36,896 nucleotides of DNA from Bacillota bacterium (GCA_029781825.1 JAKOVY010000057.1:1-36896); one strand, 5' to 3'; positions 1-9,754 are shown, numbered from the stretch's first letter. Notes: a model not told the origin generated them from the letters alone. A program made the numbers and translations.

Positions 1-159
1 GCCATCCGCCATGCCGTTTATCTGGCGCACCCCGGTGACATGGTGATTATTGCCGGAAAGGGACATGAAGACTACCAGATCATCAAAGGAAAGGTGTATC
101 CTTTTGATGACAGGCTGGTGGCGAGGGAATATATAAGGGAAAGGATTAAACATGAATAG
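1..159 (+). CDS. murE: UDP-MurNAc-tripeptide synthetase MurE, C-terminal fragment
   Basis: The first bases encode, in frame 1, the last 52 residues of a Mur ligase, ending at a TAG at 157-159. The motif GKGHEDYQ, seen here at fragment residues 19-26, is characteristic of the C-terminal domain of MurE. MurE adds the third amino acid (diaminopimelate or lysine) to UDP-MurNAc-L-Ala-D-Glu in the cytoplasm. The residue that selects the amino acid lies in the missing part, so the substrate cannot be read here. The stop overlaps the murF start by 8 bases, which suggests translational coupling. The gene is cut by the window edge, not broken. Confidence 0.93.
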   Translation, partial: AIRHAVYLAHPGDMVIIAGKGHEDYQIIKGKVYPFDDRLVAREYIRERIKHE

Positions 160-1525
160 AACGCTGTCAGAAATCGCTTCGGCTCTGGGCAGCCGAGTCT
201 CAGGCGGGGACGGTCAGCTTTTGATTAAACAAGTAGTGACCGATTCCCGGTTGGCAAAAGCGGGGAGTCTTTTTTTCGCCTTAAAGGGAGAGAAACATGA
301 TGGACATGATTTTGTAGGGGATGTTTTTTCCAGGGGCGGGGCCGCGGTTGTATCCCGTCCGGTGAGCGGAGGACCAACCATAGAGGTAAAGGATTGCCTG
401 GAGGCTCTGCAGGCTTTGGCGGCTTATCATCGGAGCCGGTACGAGATCCCGGTTATAGCTGTAACCGGGAGTGTAGGCAAGACTACCACCAAGGATCTGC
501 TGGCGGCCTGTTTGGATGGCCGCTGCACCTTGAAGACTCCCGGTAATTACAATAACGAAATCGGTCTGCCATTGACGCTGCTGGGGCTTAATGATGAACA
601 CCAAGCCTGTGTTGTGGAACTGGCAATGCGCGGCCCGGGAGAGATCGCTCTGCTTTCCAGGATAGCGCAGCCCACTGCCTGCATAATCGTGAACGTGGCC
701 CCGGTTCATTTGGAGACCATGGGGTCCCTCGACAATATTGTGAAGGCCAAGTGTGAGGTGCTGGATTATACCCGTGATTTTGCGGTCATTAACGGTGACT
801 TGCCCGAATTGAGGGATGTAGGCTTCCCCCGGGGAGAACTATACCGTTTCGGCCGGGGGTATGATTGTGATTGGCGGGTTTTGTCCTGCCGTTATCAGCC
901 GCCCTTTACCCGTTTTCAACTGGACATTATGGATAAGAGATTTGCTGTAAACCTGCCTTTTCCGGCGACCCATCTTTACGGCAGTGTAGCCGCGGCTGCC
1001 GGAACCGCCATGCTCCTCGGGGTTAAACCCCAAGAAATCGCCGATCGGCTGGCCAATTTCGAACCGTCCGCCGGCCGCCTTAATCTCAAGACAGGTCGGA
1101 AGGGCGCCACTTTTATTGACGACACCTACAATGCCAATCCCCAGTCCATGATGGCGGCTCTGCAGGTTCTTTCCGACCTGGCAGGCAGCCGACGAAAAAT
1201 TGCGGTACTGGGGGACATGTTTGAATTGGGCTCCTACGAAGCGGAGGGACACCGCCTGGTGGGAGAAAAAGCCGCCGCACTGGGAGTTGATATCCTGATC
1301 GCCATTGGGGAAAGAGCAAAACTCCTGGCGGAAGGAGCCCGGGAATCAGGATTTGAAGGGATACTGCTCCACTTTGACAGCAAAGATGCGGTAATTGATT
1401 ATCTTCGGAGTGAGATCCGTTCCGATGACGTGGTATTGTTTAAGGCCTCACGGGGTATGCACCTGGAGGAAATTGTCAATAAACTAATGCTGGGGAATGG
1501 GCCCCCAACGTTTGAGGAGGACTGA
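152..1525 (+). CDS. murF: UDP-MurNAc-tripeptide--D-Ala-D-Ala ligase MurF
   Basis: MurF attaches D-Ala-D-Ala to UDP-MurNAc-tripeptide with ATP, the last cytoplasmic step of pentapeptide synthesis. The 457-residue product has normal family length. An N-terminal substrate-binding domain (about 1-95) is followed by the Mur ligase ATPase domain with P-loop [12 protein letters not shown] (104-115), the central motif [12 protein letters not shown], and a C-terminal domain with [11 protein letters not shown], a MurF signature. The ATG lies inside the murE stop region and the end is 2 bases from the proposed mraY start, so the gene sits within a tightly packed wall-synthesis operon. Confidence 0.97.
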   Translation: MNRTLSEIASALGSRVSGGDGQLLIKQVVTDSRLAKAGSLFFALKGEKHDGHDFVGDVFSRGGAAVVSRPVSGGPTIEVKDCLEALQALAAYHRSRYEIPVIAVTGSVGKTTTKDLLAACLDGRCTLKTPGNYNNEIGLPLTLLGLNDEHQACVVELAMRGPGEIALLSRIAQPTACIIVNVAPVHLETMGSLDNIVKAKCEVLDYTRDFAVINGDLPELRDVGFPRGELYRFGRGYDCDWRVLSCRYQPPFTRFQLDIMDKRFAVNLPFPATHLYGSVAAAAGTAMLLGVKPQEIADRLANFEPSAGRLNLKTGRKGATFIDDTYNANPQSMMAALQVLSDLAGSRRKIAVLGDMFELGSYEAEGHRLVGEKAAALGVDILIAIGERAKLLAEGARESGFEGILLHFDSKDAVIDYLRSEIRSDDVVLFKASRGMHLEEIVNKLMLGNGPPTFEED

Positions 1526-1526
1526 C

Positions 1527-2504
1527 TTGAGCCATTACGTCATGAATTCACTTATTGCAATGGGAATAGCCTTTTTGACCACCGCCGTGCTGGGGCCGAT
1601 TCTGATTCCCATCCTAACCAGGATGAAGGCCGGTCAAGTGATTCGCGATGACGGCCCCGCCCGCCACCTGGGAAAGGCGGGCACGCCGACCATGGGGGGA
1701 ATAATGATCATATCGGCCATAATAGTGGCCTCCCTGATCATGGCCGGTCACAGCCGGGAGGTAATCCTGTGCCTGGCCGCGACGGTTGCCTTTGGCATCA
1801 TCGGCTTTATTGACGATTACACCAAAGTGGTCATGCGCCGGTCGTTGGGGCTGAGAGCGCGGGAGAAACTGGTCATGCAGGTGTTCTTCGCGCTGGTATT
1901 TGCCATCTACGTGGTGTTTGGTCTGTTCCGGGGTACGGATATCGTAATACCCTTTACGGGCGCTGATATCTTCCTCGGTTACTGGTATTTCCCGTTTATT
2001 GTAGTTGTCTTCCTGGCGACTGCGAATGCCGTAAACCTCACTGACGGATTGGACGGCCTGGCGGCTGGAACCACCTTTTTTGTAGCCCTGGGGCTGGTCA
2101 TCATCTGTCACATGACATCCCATAACATGCTGGCCGTTTTTGCTGCCAGTACAGCCGGCGCCTGTCTGGGATTTCTTCTGTTTAATCGTCACCCGGCTCG
2201 CGTATTCATGGGAGACACCGGGTCCATGGCCCTGGGCGGGGCGGTTGCCGGCATTGCCGCCATAACCAGAGCGGAAGTGGCACTGCTCCTTCTGGGCGGT
2301 ATATACGTTATTGAAACCTTGAGCGTGATACTTCAGGTTATGTCCTTTCAGCTGACGGGAAGGCGCATATTCCTCATGAGCCCCCTGCACCACCATTTCG
2401 AGTTGAAAGGATGGGGAGAGAAGCGGGTAGTGAGGGTATTCTGGTTGGTGTCACTGCTGTTTGTACTTCTGGGACTGTGGGGATTCAGGGGCATTGGAGC
2501 CTGA
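1527..2504 (+). CDS. mraY: Phospho-MurNAc-pentapeptide transferase MraY
   Basis: MraY is the integral membrane enzyme that moves phospho-MurNAc-pentapeptide from UDP onto undecaprenyl phosphate, making lipid I. About ten hydrophobic helices are visible, together with the family signatures GFIDDYTKV, NLTDGLDGLAAG, FMGDTGSMALGG and the histidine cluster HHHFELKGWGE near the C terminus. The frame is open further upstream into murF, but a GAGGAGG Shine-Dalgarno at 1514-1520 sits 6 bases before the TTG at 1527, giving 325 residues, the usual family length. An in-frame ATG at 1542 is the alternative. Followed by murD after 21 bases. Confidence 0.96.
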   Translation: MSHYVMNSLIAMGIAFLTTAVLGPILIPILTRMKAGQVIRDDGPARHLGKAGTPTMGGIMIISAIIVASLIMAGHSREVILCLAATVAFGIIGFIDDYTKVVMRRSLGLRAREKLVMQVFFALVFAIYVVFGLFRGTDIVIPFTGADIFLGYWYFPFIVVVFLATANAVNLTDGLDGLAAGTTFFVALGLVIICHMTSHNMLAVFAASTAGACLGFLLFNRHPARVFMGDTGSMALGGAVAGIAAITRAEVALLLLGGIYVIETLSVILQVMSFQLTGRRIFLMSPLHHHFELKGWGEKRVVRVFWLVSLLFVLLGLWGFRGIGA

Positions 2505-2525
2505 CATCCGGTAGGGGTGGTATGA

Positions 2526-3893
2526 TTGAGATTATCCGGTAAAAGGGTGTTGGTTGCCGGCATGGCCAGAAGCGGGTTGGCAGCCACCCGCCTGCTCTCG
2601 AGACACGGAGCCGCCGTCACCGTTTATGATCGTAAAGAACCGGTGGAATTGGACGCAGAAATAAAGTCCCTGCCGCCGGATGTTAATACGATACTGGGCG
2701 TACAAGGAAAGGTTAACCCCGGGGATTTTGATCTGGTGGTAACCAGCCCCGGCATTCCCCTGGACAGCCCGCTCCTGGCGGAAAGCATTAAGGCCGGGGT
2801 TCCGGTGATAAGCGAGATCGAACTGGCCTACCGCCTTAAACCTCCCGGACTTGATTTCATGGCGGTTACCGGTACCAACGGCAAAACGACTACAACTGCG
2901 CTTATCGCCGACATCCTGAGGAAGGGAGGTATCCCTTCGGCAGCGGCCGGGAATATCGGCCTGCCTCTGACTCAAGCGATTGAAGAGCTGGCAGAGGGGG
3001 TGATCGCCGTGGAGTGCTCCAGTTTTCAATTGGAAACCATCGAAGGCTTTCACCCTCGATGCAGCGGTGTTATAAACATCACCCCCGATCACTTGGACCG
3101 GCACCGCACCATGGAAAACTATGCGGAGATCAAGTCCCGGATTTTCATGAACCAGACTCCGGAGGAGTATACGGTTTTAAACCGTACAGACCCCTGGATT
3201 GCAGAGTTCAAACCGCCCTGCCGCACTCTGTTTTTCTCAACCGAAAGCGTTTTGGAAAGGGGCGTATGGGTTGAGGACGGTAAGATCACAGTATCCCTGG
3301 AAGGCAAGCGGGAAGTGATCTGCGGCGTATCGGAGGTCAAGCTGCGGGGACGCCACAACCTGGAGAATATCCTGTGCGCTGTGGGCATGACCCGGGCTGT
3401 GGGCATCGCCCCGGAGGCCATCCGGCAGGCCCTGATTACCTTTGAAGGGGTTCGCCACCGCCTGCAGGAGGTCAGGACTTTAAACGGTGTTCTTTATGTC
3501 AATGATTCCAAGGGGACCAATCCGGAATCAACCATTAAAGCCCTGGAATCGTTTTCCGAACCGATTATTCTCATTGCCGGCGGGAGAAGCAAAGGCGGCG
3601 ATTTCGACAAGCTGGCAGAGGTCATCACCCAAAAGGTAAAAGCCCTGGTATTACTGGGTGAGGCCCGGAGTATAATTAGACAAACCGTTGAGAACGCGGG
3701 ATTTAAGGAAATCATGGAGGTCGACTCGATAGAAGAAGCAGTTCTCACAGCCCACAAGATCGCACAGCCCGGGGAGGTGGTTCTGCTATCGCCGGCCTGT
3801 GCCAGTTGGGATATGTTTAGAGACTACGAAGAGAGAGGAGACCTTTTCTGCCGCGCCGTTATGGCCTTGGGGGAGGATGAGGTATGCGTCTGA
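2526..3893 (+). CDS. murD: UDP-MurNAc-L-alanine--D-glutamate ligase MurD
   Basis: MurD adds D-glutamate to UDP-MurNAc-L-Ala using ATP. The 455-residue product starts with a Rossmann-like UDP-binding segment (KRVLVAGMARSG, 6-17), then the ATPase P-loop VTGTNGKTTTT at 114-124, the SSFQLE motif, NITPDHLDRH and the C-terminal motif YVNDSKGTNPEST. The start is a TTG at 2526 behind GGGGTGG at 2514-2520; the ATG at 2522 is out of frame and opens only a six-codon frame. The last 10 bases overlap ftsW, implying coupled translation. Confidence 0.96.
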   Translation: MRLSGKRVLVAGMARSGLAATRLLSRHGAAVTVYDRKEPVELDAEIKSLPPDVNTILGVQGKVNPGDFDLVVTSPGIPLDSPLLAESIKAGVPVISEIELAYRLKPPGLDFMAVTGTNGKTTTTALIADILRKGGIPSAAAGNIGLPLTQAIEELAEGVIAVECSSFQLETIEGFHPRCSGVINITPDHLDRHRTMENYAEIKSRIFMNQTPEEYTVLNRTDPWIAEFKPPCRTLFFSTESVLERGVWVEDGKITVSLEGKREVICGVSEVKLRGRHNLENILCAVGMTRAVGIAPEAIRQALITFEGVRHRLQEVRTLNGVLYVNDSKGTNPESTIKALESFSEPIILIAGGRSKGGDFDKLAEVITQKVKALVLLGEARSIIRQTVENAGFKEIMEVDSIEEAVLTAHKIAQPGEVVLLSPACASWDMFRDYEERGDLFCRAVMALGEDEVCV

Positions 3894-4987
3894 AGCAAGG
3901 TCCTCCGGACCTGATGCTTTTCCTGGTAGTTGTACTGCTGGTGTGCATAGGGTTGATTATGATTTTAAGCGCCAGCGCGGTAACCTCCGATGTCAAGTAC
4001 CATGATGCCTTTTTCTTTGTCAAAAGGCAGCTGCTCTGGGCAGTCCTCGGTTTGAGCATCATGCTGGTCTTAATGAAGGTAAACTACATGAAACTTAGGG
4101 AATGGGGGGTAGGCGGCCTCATATTGGCCCTGCTCTGTCTGGTGGCGGTTTTGCTGCCGGGTATTGGTATGGATATCAAGGGGGCGGTGCGCCAGATCGA
4201 TTTGGGGTTTACCAGTTTTACCCCTTCGGAGTTGACCAAACTGTGTCTGGCCCTCTTTTTTGCGTCCAGCCTGAGTTTAAATTACGAGAAGATAAAGCAT
4301 TTTGTTCAGGGTCTCTTGCCGTATTTGGTGCTAATCGGTGTGGTCTGCGGTCTGATCATGCTCCAGCCGGATCTGGGAACCGCACTGATTATTGCCGTTA
4401 CCGGCTACCTGATGCTGATGATGGCCGGGGCTCGGATGAGTCATCTGGCGTTTCTGGCCCTGATAGGTGTGGCCCTGGTCGGCCTTGCCATATATCTGGA
4501 GCCCTACCGCATGGTCAGGTTCATTGCCTTCCTTGATCCCTGGAAATATGCGAGTGATGAGGGATTTCAGACCATACAATCTCTCTATGCCATCGGCTCC
4601 GGCGGTCTTTTCGGCATGGGTCTGGGACAGAGCCGACAGAAATTTTTTTACCTGCCGGAACAGCATACCGATTTTATCTTTGCCATTTTGGGGGAAGAAT
4701 TAGGATATCTTGGGGTTTTTGTTGTGTTAACCCTGTTCTTTATATTTGCCTGGCGGGGTTTCCAAATTGCATTGAAGGCGCCGGATATATTCGGCAGCCT
4801 GCTTGCTGCCGGTATTACCACTATGATTACCGCCCAGGCAGCCATCAATTTGGGAGTTGTTTCCGGATCGCTGCCGGTAACCGGGATTCCGCTTCCGTTT
4901 ATCAGTTATGGCGGATCCTCATTGATGTTTACCATGATCGGAGTAGGATTAATATTAAGCGTTTCCCGTTACACTTATGATCGATGA
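3884..4987 (+). CDS. ftsW: Lipid II polymerase FtsW/SpoVE (SEDS family)
   Basis: This is a SEDS-family multi-pass membrane protein (367 residues, about ten hydrophobic helices), the septal peptidoglycan glycosyltransferase that works with a class B penicillin-binding protein. Family motifs seen include LQPDLGTALI, QSLYAIGSGGLFGMGLGQSRQKFFYLPEQHTDFIF (given here only as the GLGQS and PEQHTDFIF cores), GEELGYLG and the C-terminal GIPLPFISYGGSS. Position between murD and murG matches spoVE of Bacillus subtilis as well as ftsW of other bacteria. Sequence alone does not say whether it serves vegetative division, spore cortex formation or both. Confidence 0.94.
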   Translation: MRLKQGPPDLMLFLVVVLLVCIGLIMILSASAVTSDVKYHDAFFFVKRQLLWAVLGLSIMLVLMKVNYMKLREWGVGGLILALLCLVAVLLPGIGMDIKGAVRQIDLGFTSFTPSELTKLCLALFFASSLSLNYEKIKHFVQGLLPYLVLIGVVCGLIMLQPDLGTALIIAVTGYLMLMMAGARMSHLAFLALIGVALVGLAIYLEPYRMVRFIAFLDPWKYASDEGFQTIQSLYAIGSGGLFGMGLGQSRQKFFYLPEQHTDFIFAILGEELGYLGVFVVLTLFFIFAWRGFQIALKAPDIFGSLLAAGITTMITAQAAINLGVVSGSLPVTGIPLPFISYGGSSLMFTMIGVGLILSVSRYTYDR

Positions 4988-4998
4988 GGGAGGGTAAA

Positions 4999-6114
4999 AT
5001 GAGGGTAATCATGACTGGCGGGGGCACCGGCGGGCACATATATCCCGCCCTGGCTATCGCCCGAGGGATCATGCAGAGATGGCCGCGAGCAAAAGTAATC
5101 TTTATCGGTACCAGGGAAGGTATGGAAAAGGATATCATTCCCGGGAGCGGATTTGAATTCAGAACCATTTCGGCCAAAGGCCTCAACCGGTCTTCCCTGA
5201 TTAAAGCGGCTTCCTCCGCCTTGAAGGTCCCTATCGGATTCTGGCAGGCCCGCAGCATCATCAAGGAGTTCAATCCCGATATAGTCGTAGGTACCGGGGG
5301 CTATGTATCATACCCGGTGGTTCTGGCGGCCAGCATAATGCAGTTCAAGACGGTTATCCACGAGCAGAATGCCTTGCCGGGGCTGGCGAACCGGGCCCTG
5401 GGGAAAAGAGCCGACCGGATCATGTTAACCTTTCCCGAAGCCGCCGATTATTTTCCGGCGGAAAAAACCACGGTGACCGGCCTGCCGGTAAGACCTGAGA
5501 TTTTAACCGCCACTCGCCGGGAAGCTGCATCTTTTTTTGCGCTGAGGGAGGACAGGTTTACCATTGTAGTTTTCGGCGGCAGCCGGGGTGCCCAAAGGAT
5601 AAACCGGGCCGTGGAGGGCCTGGCGGAATCGTTGTCCGCCGAGGGTGTTCAACTGATATGGATAACCGGAGAACAGCACTTTGCCGCCCTCCAGGAGTCA
5701 ATGTCTTCATGGGATAACATCGACAATATACGGATGTACCCGTACCTGTATAATATGGAGCTCGCTCTGGCCATTGCCGATCTGGTGATATGCCGCGCCG
5801 GAGCCGCGACGCTTTCCGAACTGGCGGTGCGCGGTATTCCCGCAATTCTGATTCCATACCCTTATGCGGCCGAAAACCACCAGGAAAAAAACGCCCGTTA
5901 CCTGGAAAAGAAGGGAGCAGCCTTGTTGGTCATCGACGAGTTCCTGGATCAACAAACCCTGGCCGCCAGAATCAACGAACTTCGAAACAACAAATTCAGG
6001 TTGCTCCGCATGGCTCAGATGATGAAAAATGAAGGCCGTCCCCGAGCCCTGGAGGATATCCTTGATATAATAGAAGAGGTAGTAGAATCAAGAAAGGAGA
6101 TAGACTCGCCGTAA
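4999..6114 (+). CDS. murG: UDP-GlcNAc:lipid I GlcNAc transferase MurG
   Basis: MurG transfers GlcNAc to lipid I to make lipid II at the inner face of the membrane. It is a GT-B fold enzyme of 371 residues. The N-terminal motif TGGGTGGHIYPALA (6-19) and the second-domain nucleotide-binding stretch CRAGAATLSELAVRGIPAI with PYAAENHQ are both present, as is VGTGGYVSYPV. The frame extends five codons upstream to 4984, but the ATG at 4999 has GAGGGAGGG directly upstream at 4986-4994 and gives the normal N terminus MRVIMTGGG. The start lies 11 bases behind the ftsW stop. Confidence 0.95.
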   Translation: MRVIMTGGGTGGHIYPALAIARGIMQRWPRAKVIFIGTREGMEKDIIPGSGFEFRTISAKGLNRSSLIKAASSALKVPIGFWQARSIIKEFNPDIVVGTGGYVSYPVVLAASIMQFKTVIHEQNALPGLANRALGKRADRIMLTFPEAADYFPAEKTTVTGLPVRPEILTATRREAASFFALREDRFTIVVFGGSRGAQRINRAVEGLAESLSAEGVQLIWITGEQHFAALQESMSSWDNIDNIRMYPYLYNMELALAIADLVICRAGAATLSELAVRGIPAILIPYPYAAENHQEKNARYLEKKGAALLVIDEFLDQQTLAARINELRNNKFRLLRMAQMMKNEGRPRALEDILDIIEEVVESRKEIDSP

Positions 6115-6210
6115 ACGGTGGAGTAATGATAGTAACCACTTTTATTAGATTTGCATAAGATACGGTGTAGCGTTTAATCCGCAGGCACCTAAAAAAAGGA
6201 GATGGAGCAA

Positions 6211-7596
6211 TTGGCTGTTGACTCGGAAAAGAGGATACACCTCGTAGGTATAGGCGGGGCCGGAATGAGTGGCATTGCCCGAATTCTGAAGCAAATGGGA
6301 AAGGACATAACCGGTTCTGACTTGAACAGCAGTGAAGTCACCAGCCGTTTGGAGAGCATCGGAATAACCGTTTTTAATGGTCATTCCTCGGCCAACCTGA
6401 ACAAGGATACCGATCTGGTGGTTTTCTCATCCGCGATACCGAGAAACAACCCGGAAGTGAGAAAGGCCTTCCGGTTGGGTATACCGGTAATCAGGCGCGG
6501 AGAGATGCTGGCCCATTTGGTAAACTCCTGTCAGGGTATTGCGGTGGCCGGCGCTCATGGAAAGACTACCACTACTTCAATGATTGCCAAGGTACTTGAG
6601 GAGGGTGGTCTGGATCCCAGCTTCATAATCGGGGCGGAACTGCAGGATTCCAATTTCGGAGCCAAACTTGGTAGCGGCGAGTATTTTGTAGCCGAAGCCG
6701 ATGAGAGCGATGCATCTTTTCTGCAGTTGAATCCCTATGTGGCGGTAGTGACCAATGTTGAGGATGATCATCTGGACTTTTATCGTTCCATTGATCGGCT
6801 GAAGGATGCCTTCCGCCAGTTCATCTGCCAGGTCAAAGCGGAAGGGTTCGCCGTTCTCTACCATGATGATCCCTTTTTGCGCAGTTTAAAAGATGAGTTT
6901 CCCCGTTTGATCTATTATGGAGCCACACCTGATGCCGATTACCACTATGCTGACCTGAAAAACAACGGCTGGGGCTCATCCTTTGCCGTCCACCATCGCG
7001 GCGAATATCTGGGAACCATGGCGCTTTCCATTCCTGGATATCACAATGTGCTGAACGCCCTGGCAGCGACTGCAGTGGCCACTGAACTGGGGGTTCCTTT
7101 TGTGGTGGTAAAAGAGGCTCTTCGATGCTTCAAGGGTGCCAAGAGACGCCTGCAGCTGCTGGGCAAGGTTGGCGGGATTACCCTGATCGATGACTATGCC
7201 CACCACCCAACAGAAATTGCGGCGACCATAGGAGCAGCCCGCCAGTTCCATGAAGGCAGGCTGACGGTGGTTTTCCAACCCCATCGCTATACACGGACCA
7301 AAATTCTGCAGGAACAGTTTGGTGGGGCCTTCAAGGGTGTGGATCAATTAATAGTTACTGATATTTACAGTGCCGGTGAAAAGCCGATCCCCGGCATCAG
7401 CGGGGATACAATCTGCCAATCGGCTCGAAAACAGGGCTGTAACGCCGTATTTATAGCAGAACCGGATGGGATTATTGATTACCTGTTAAAGGAATCCCGG
7501 CCCGGAGATTTAATCCTGTTTATGGGGGCCGGTGATATATGGAAAGTCGGAGAAAGATTTAAACTGCTCCTGGAAGGCTCACACCCGTCAGCATAG
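6211..7596 (+). CDS. murC: UDP-MurNAc--L-alanine ligase MurC
   Basis: MurC adds L-alanine to UDP-MurNAc, the first amino acid of the stem peptide. From TTG 6211 the protein has 461 residues: UDP-binding motif HLVGIGGAGMSGIARIL (10-26), P-loop VAGAHGKTTTTS (112-123), EADESDASF, NVEDDHLDFY and a C-terminal domain with DDYAHHPTEI and QPHRYTRT, all MurC hallmarks. An ATG at 6202 is in frame, but it abuts the AAAGGAG at 6195-6201 with no spacer, whereas TTG 6211 sits 9 bases away. The 96-base gap after murG is the first real spacer in the operon; I see no clear promoter there. Confidence 0.95.
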   Translation: MAVDSEKRIHLVGIGGAGMSGIARILKQMGKDITGSDLNSSEVTSRLESIGITVFNGHSSANLNKDTDLVVFSSAIPRNNPEVRKAFRLGIPVIRRGEMLAHLVNSCQGIAVAGAHGKTTTTSMIAKVLEEGGLDPSFIIGAELQDSNFGAKLGSGEYFVAEADESDASFLQLNPYVAVVTNVEDDHLDFYRSIDRLKDAFRQFICQVKAEGFAVLYHDDPFLRSLKDEFPRLIYYGATPDADYHYADLKNNGWGSSFAVHHRGEYLGTMALSIPGYHNVLNALAATAVATELGVPFVVVKEALRCFKGAKRRLQLLGKVGGITLIDDYAHHPTEIAATIGAARQFHEGRLTVVFQPHRYTRTKILQEQFGGAFKGVDQLIVTDIYSAGEKPIPGISGDTICQSARKQGCNAVFIAEPDGIIDYLLKESRPGDLILFMGAGDIWKVGERFKLLLEGSHPSA

Positions 7597-7614
7597 CTTG
7601 GCGGAGGTGGAGTT

Positions 7615-8871
7615 TTGAATAAGCTTCTGATTGGTGGAGGAACGAGAGTCAGTGGCCGGGTTAGGGTCAGTGGCTCCAAGAATGCGACCCTGCCAATTAT
7701 GGCTGCCTGCCTCTTGGCTCGCAAAGAGTGCATCTTGCACCAGGTTCCGGATCTGGACGATGTGAAGGTGATGGAAGAGGTCCTGGTCAGCCTGGGCGCC
7801 AAAGTAAAAAGGGAAAACGGTACCCTGGTTATTAACCCCGAAAACATAAATTCCTATGAACTCCCCGAATATTTGAGCCGGAGAATGAGGGCTTCCAATC
7901 TGGTTATGGGTGCACTGCTGGGCCGGTTCGGCAAGGCCCGGGTAGCATATCCCGGCGGTTGCGCCATTGGTCAGCGTCCCATGGACATCCATCTTAAGGG
8001 TTTTCGCGAGATGGGTTACAGGATTGACGAGTGCTACGGATATATCGAAGGCCAGGCCGAGAACCTGGTAGACTGCGAAATAATGCTGGATTTTCCCAGT
8101 GTCGGAGCTACTGAAAACCTCATGATGGCGGCTGCCGTATCCAAAGGCAATACAGTGATCCGCAATGCGGCGCGGGAACCCGAAATCGTGGATATGCAAA
8201 ACTTTCTCAACCGGATGGGAGCAAGGATCAGGGGGGCAGGCCTTGATGTAATCAGGATTGAAGGGGTAAGCGAGCTAAACGGCGTGGAGCATGAGGTGAT
8301 ACCCGATCGTATAGAGGCGGGAACATTCATGGTCCTTGCTGCGGCTTCCAAAGGGGATGTAGTGATCGAGAATGTTGTGGCTGAACACCTGGTGCCGGTA
8401 ACGGCCAAGATGCGAGAAACCGGTGCCGAGGTAATTCATTATAACGGCGGTACCCTGCGGGTGCTGGGGAAGAGAAAACTGGGACCGGTTGATATAAAGA
8501 CCATGCCCTATCCCGGTTTCCCCACTGACATGCAGCCCCAGATGATGGCCCTGCTCAGCGCGGTTGAAGGAACCAGTGTAATAGTTGAAACCATCTTTGA
8601 GAACCGATTCATGCATGTCAACGAGCTGCGCCGCATGGGAGCAGACATTAAGGTAGAGGGGCGAGTGGCGATAATCAAGGGAAAGAATCGCCTGCGGGGA
8701 GCCACAGTTGAAGCAACCGACCTCAGGGCCGGAGCGGCCCTGGTAATTGCAGCCGTCGGCTGTGAAGAAGAAACGATTATCAACAACGCCTTTCACATTG
8801 ACCGGGGATATGAAAAGATTGAGGAGAAGTTGGGAGCCCTGGGAGTAAAAGCGGTGCGCATAGCATCTTGA
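7615..8871 (+). CDS. murA: UDP-GlcNAc 1-carboxyvinyltransferase MurA
   Basis: MurA joins phosphoenolpyruvate to UDP-GlcNAc, the committed step of peptidoglycan synthesis. The 418-residue protein has the PEP-site residues in [13 protein letters not shown] (Lys22-Asn23) and the active-site loop [12 protein letters not shown] with the nucleophilic cysteine at 116. That Cys is the residue modified by fosfomycin, so intrinsic resistance through a Cys-to-Asp change is not expected. The TTG start at 7615 is preceded by GGAGGTGG. It directly follows murC; the usual murB is not between them. Confidence 0.96.
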   Translation: MNKLLIGGGTRVSGRVRVSGSKNATLPIMAACLLARKECILHQVPDLDDVKVMEEVLVSLGAKVKRENGTLVINPENINSYELPEYLSRRMRASNLVMGALLGRFGKARVAYPGGCAIGQRPMDIHLKGFREMGYRIDECYGYIEGQAENLVDCEIMLDFPSVGATENLMMAAAVSKGNTVIRNAAREPEIVDMQNFLNRMGARIRGAGLDVIRIEGVSELNGVEHEVIPDRIEAGTFMVLAAASKGDVVIENVVAEHLVPVTAKMRETGAEVIHYNGGTLRVLGKRKLGPVDIKTMPYPGFPTDMQPQMMALLSAVEGTSVIVETIFENRFMHVNELRRMGADIKVEGRVAIIKGKNRLRGATVEATDLRAGAALVIAAVGCEEETIINNAFHIDRGYEKIEEKLGALGVKAVRIAS

Positions 8872-8921
8872 GAACTGATGCGAATACTTGCCATTTAATG
8901 TAAAAATCTTCTCCATGGTTT

Positions 8922-8950
8922 GGTTGGAGGATGGTATGTTTCTTCCAACC
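8922..8950 (+). promoter_or_regulatory. Imperfect hairpin just upstream of the ftsQ promoter
   Basis: Bases 8922-8931 pair with 8941-8950 (GGTTGGAGGA against TCTTCCAACC, one G-U pair), with a 9-base loop. No T-run follows, so it is a poor intrinsic terminator. It overlaps the place where a -35 element for the downstream extended -10 would lie, so it could be an operator or a partial read-through barrier between murA and ftsQ. This is inference from symmetry only. Confidence 0.35.
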
Positions 8951-8963
8951 CTCCGGGTATTTC

Positions 8964-8972
8964 TGATATAAT
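8964..8972 (+). promoter_or_regulatory. Extended -10 promoter upstream of ftsQ
   Basis: TGATATAAT (8964-8972) matches the extended -10 pattern TGnTATAAT. The -35 region (about 8943-8948, TTCCAA) is weak, which extended -10 promoters tolerate. The ftsQ start codon is 27 bases downstream of the hexamer. It may give ftsQ-ftsZ transcription independent of the upstream mur genes. Confidence 0.5.
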
Positions 8973-8999
8973 GCTGGTGACGCCATAGGAGGAGAACGA

Positions 9000-9740
9000 A
9001 TGAGAAGACGAAGAAACAGAAACAGCCGCAGTGTAATTATGTTCCTCGCCCTTTGCCTGGCTGTTGTAGTTGGCTTCTATTACTTTCTTCACAGTTCAGT
9101 CTTTTTCATCGAAGACATTGAGGTTACCGGCAATCATATCGTCCCGACCCGGGATATCATTGCTCTGTCCGGTATTCATACCGGGCAGAACATCTTTGAA
9201 TTCAAAACTGAGGCCAGCCAAAAAGCAATTGAAGTAATCCCTTATGTGAGACAAGCCGTTATAAAAAGAATTTTTCCCAACCGAGTACGAATAAGTGTAG
9301 TCGAAAGGGAAGCTTGGGCGTATGTTATACATGATGGCGGTGTTTTGGTGATTGACAATGAAGGGGTATGTCTGGAAAAGCTTGAAATGATGGGGGAACC
9401 GGACCTTTTGGTGGTTTCCATTGCCGATATGGATGAAAGGGTAGTGGAAGGGCAGAAGGTTAACCAAAACGCCGTTGAGTTGATACGGTTTATCTCCGAC
9501 AGGTTGCCCGATGACCTGATCCAGGAAGTATCCGAGTTTCACTATTCCCCGACGGGACAGGTTACCGTATTCACCCTTGACGGAACCGAGGTCAGACTGG
9601 GAGGCAAAGAACGCCTGGATGAAAAGATAAGCTACTGGCGGCGAGTGATCAAGATACAAGAGGAAGGCAATGATCACGGCGGATTTGAATACATTGACCT
9701 GCGTTTTAAAGGACAATCGGTAATTCAGGAGAAACATTAG
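9000..9740 (+). CDS. ftsQ: Cell division protein FtsQ/DivIB
   Basis: FtsQ (DivIB in Bacillus) is a bitopic membrane protein of the divisome that links FtsL and FtsB/DivIC to septal wall synthesis. The 246-residue product has a short basic cytoplasmic tail (MRRRRNRNSR), one membrane helix at about 13-35 and a POTRA domain starting with FFIEDIEVTGNHIV (about 35-105) containing GIHTGQNIFEF. The rest fits the FtsQ beta domain. GGAGGAGAACGA precedes the ATG at 9000. Located between murA and a DUF881 gene, as in many Clostridia. ftsL is not in the window. Confidence 0.92.
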   Translation: MRRRRNRNSRSVIMFLALCLAVVVGFYYFLHSSVFFIEDIEVTGNHIVPTRDIIALSGIHTGQNIFEFKTEASQKAIEVIPYVRQAVIKRIFPNRVRISVVEREAWAYVIHDGGVLVIDNEGVCLEKLEMMGEPDLLVVSIADMDERVVEGQKVNQNAVELIRFISDRLPDDLIQEVSEFHYSPTGQVTVFTLDGTEVRLGGKERLDEKISYWRRVIKIQEEGNDHGGFEYIDLRFKGQSVIQEKH

Positions 9741-9754
9741 CGGGGTGATACCTT

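Noticed and set aside
1614-2396. 260-codon minus-strand open frame within mraY
   Set aside because: Low-complexity, charged translation with no domain; it lies wholly opposite a well-recognised membrane enzyme and is a codon-bias shadow.
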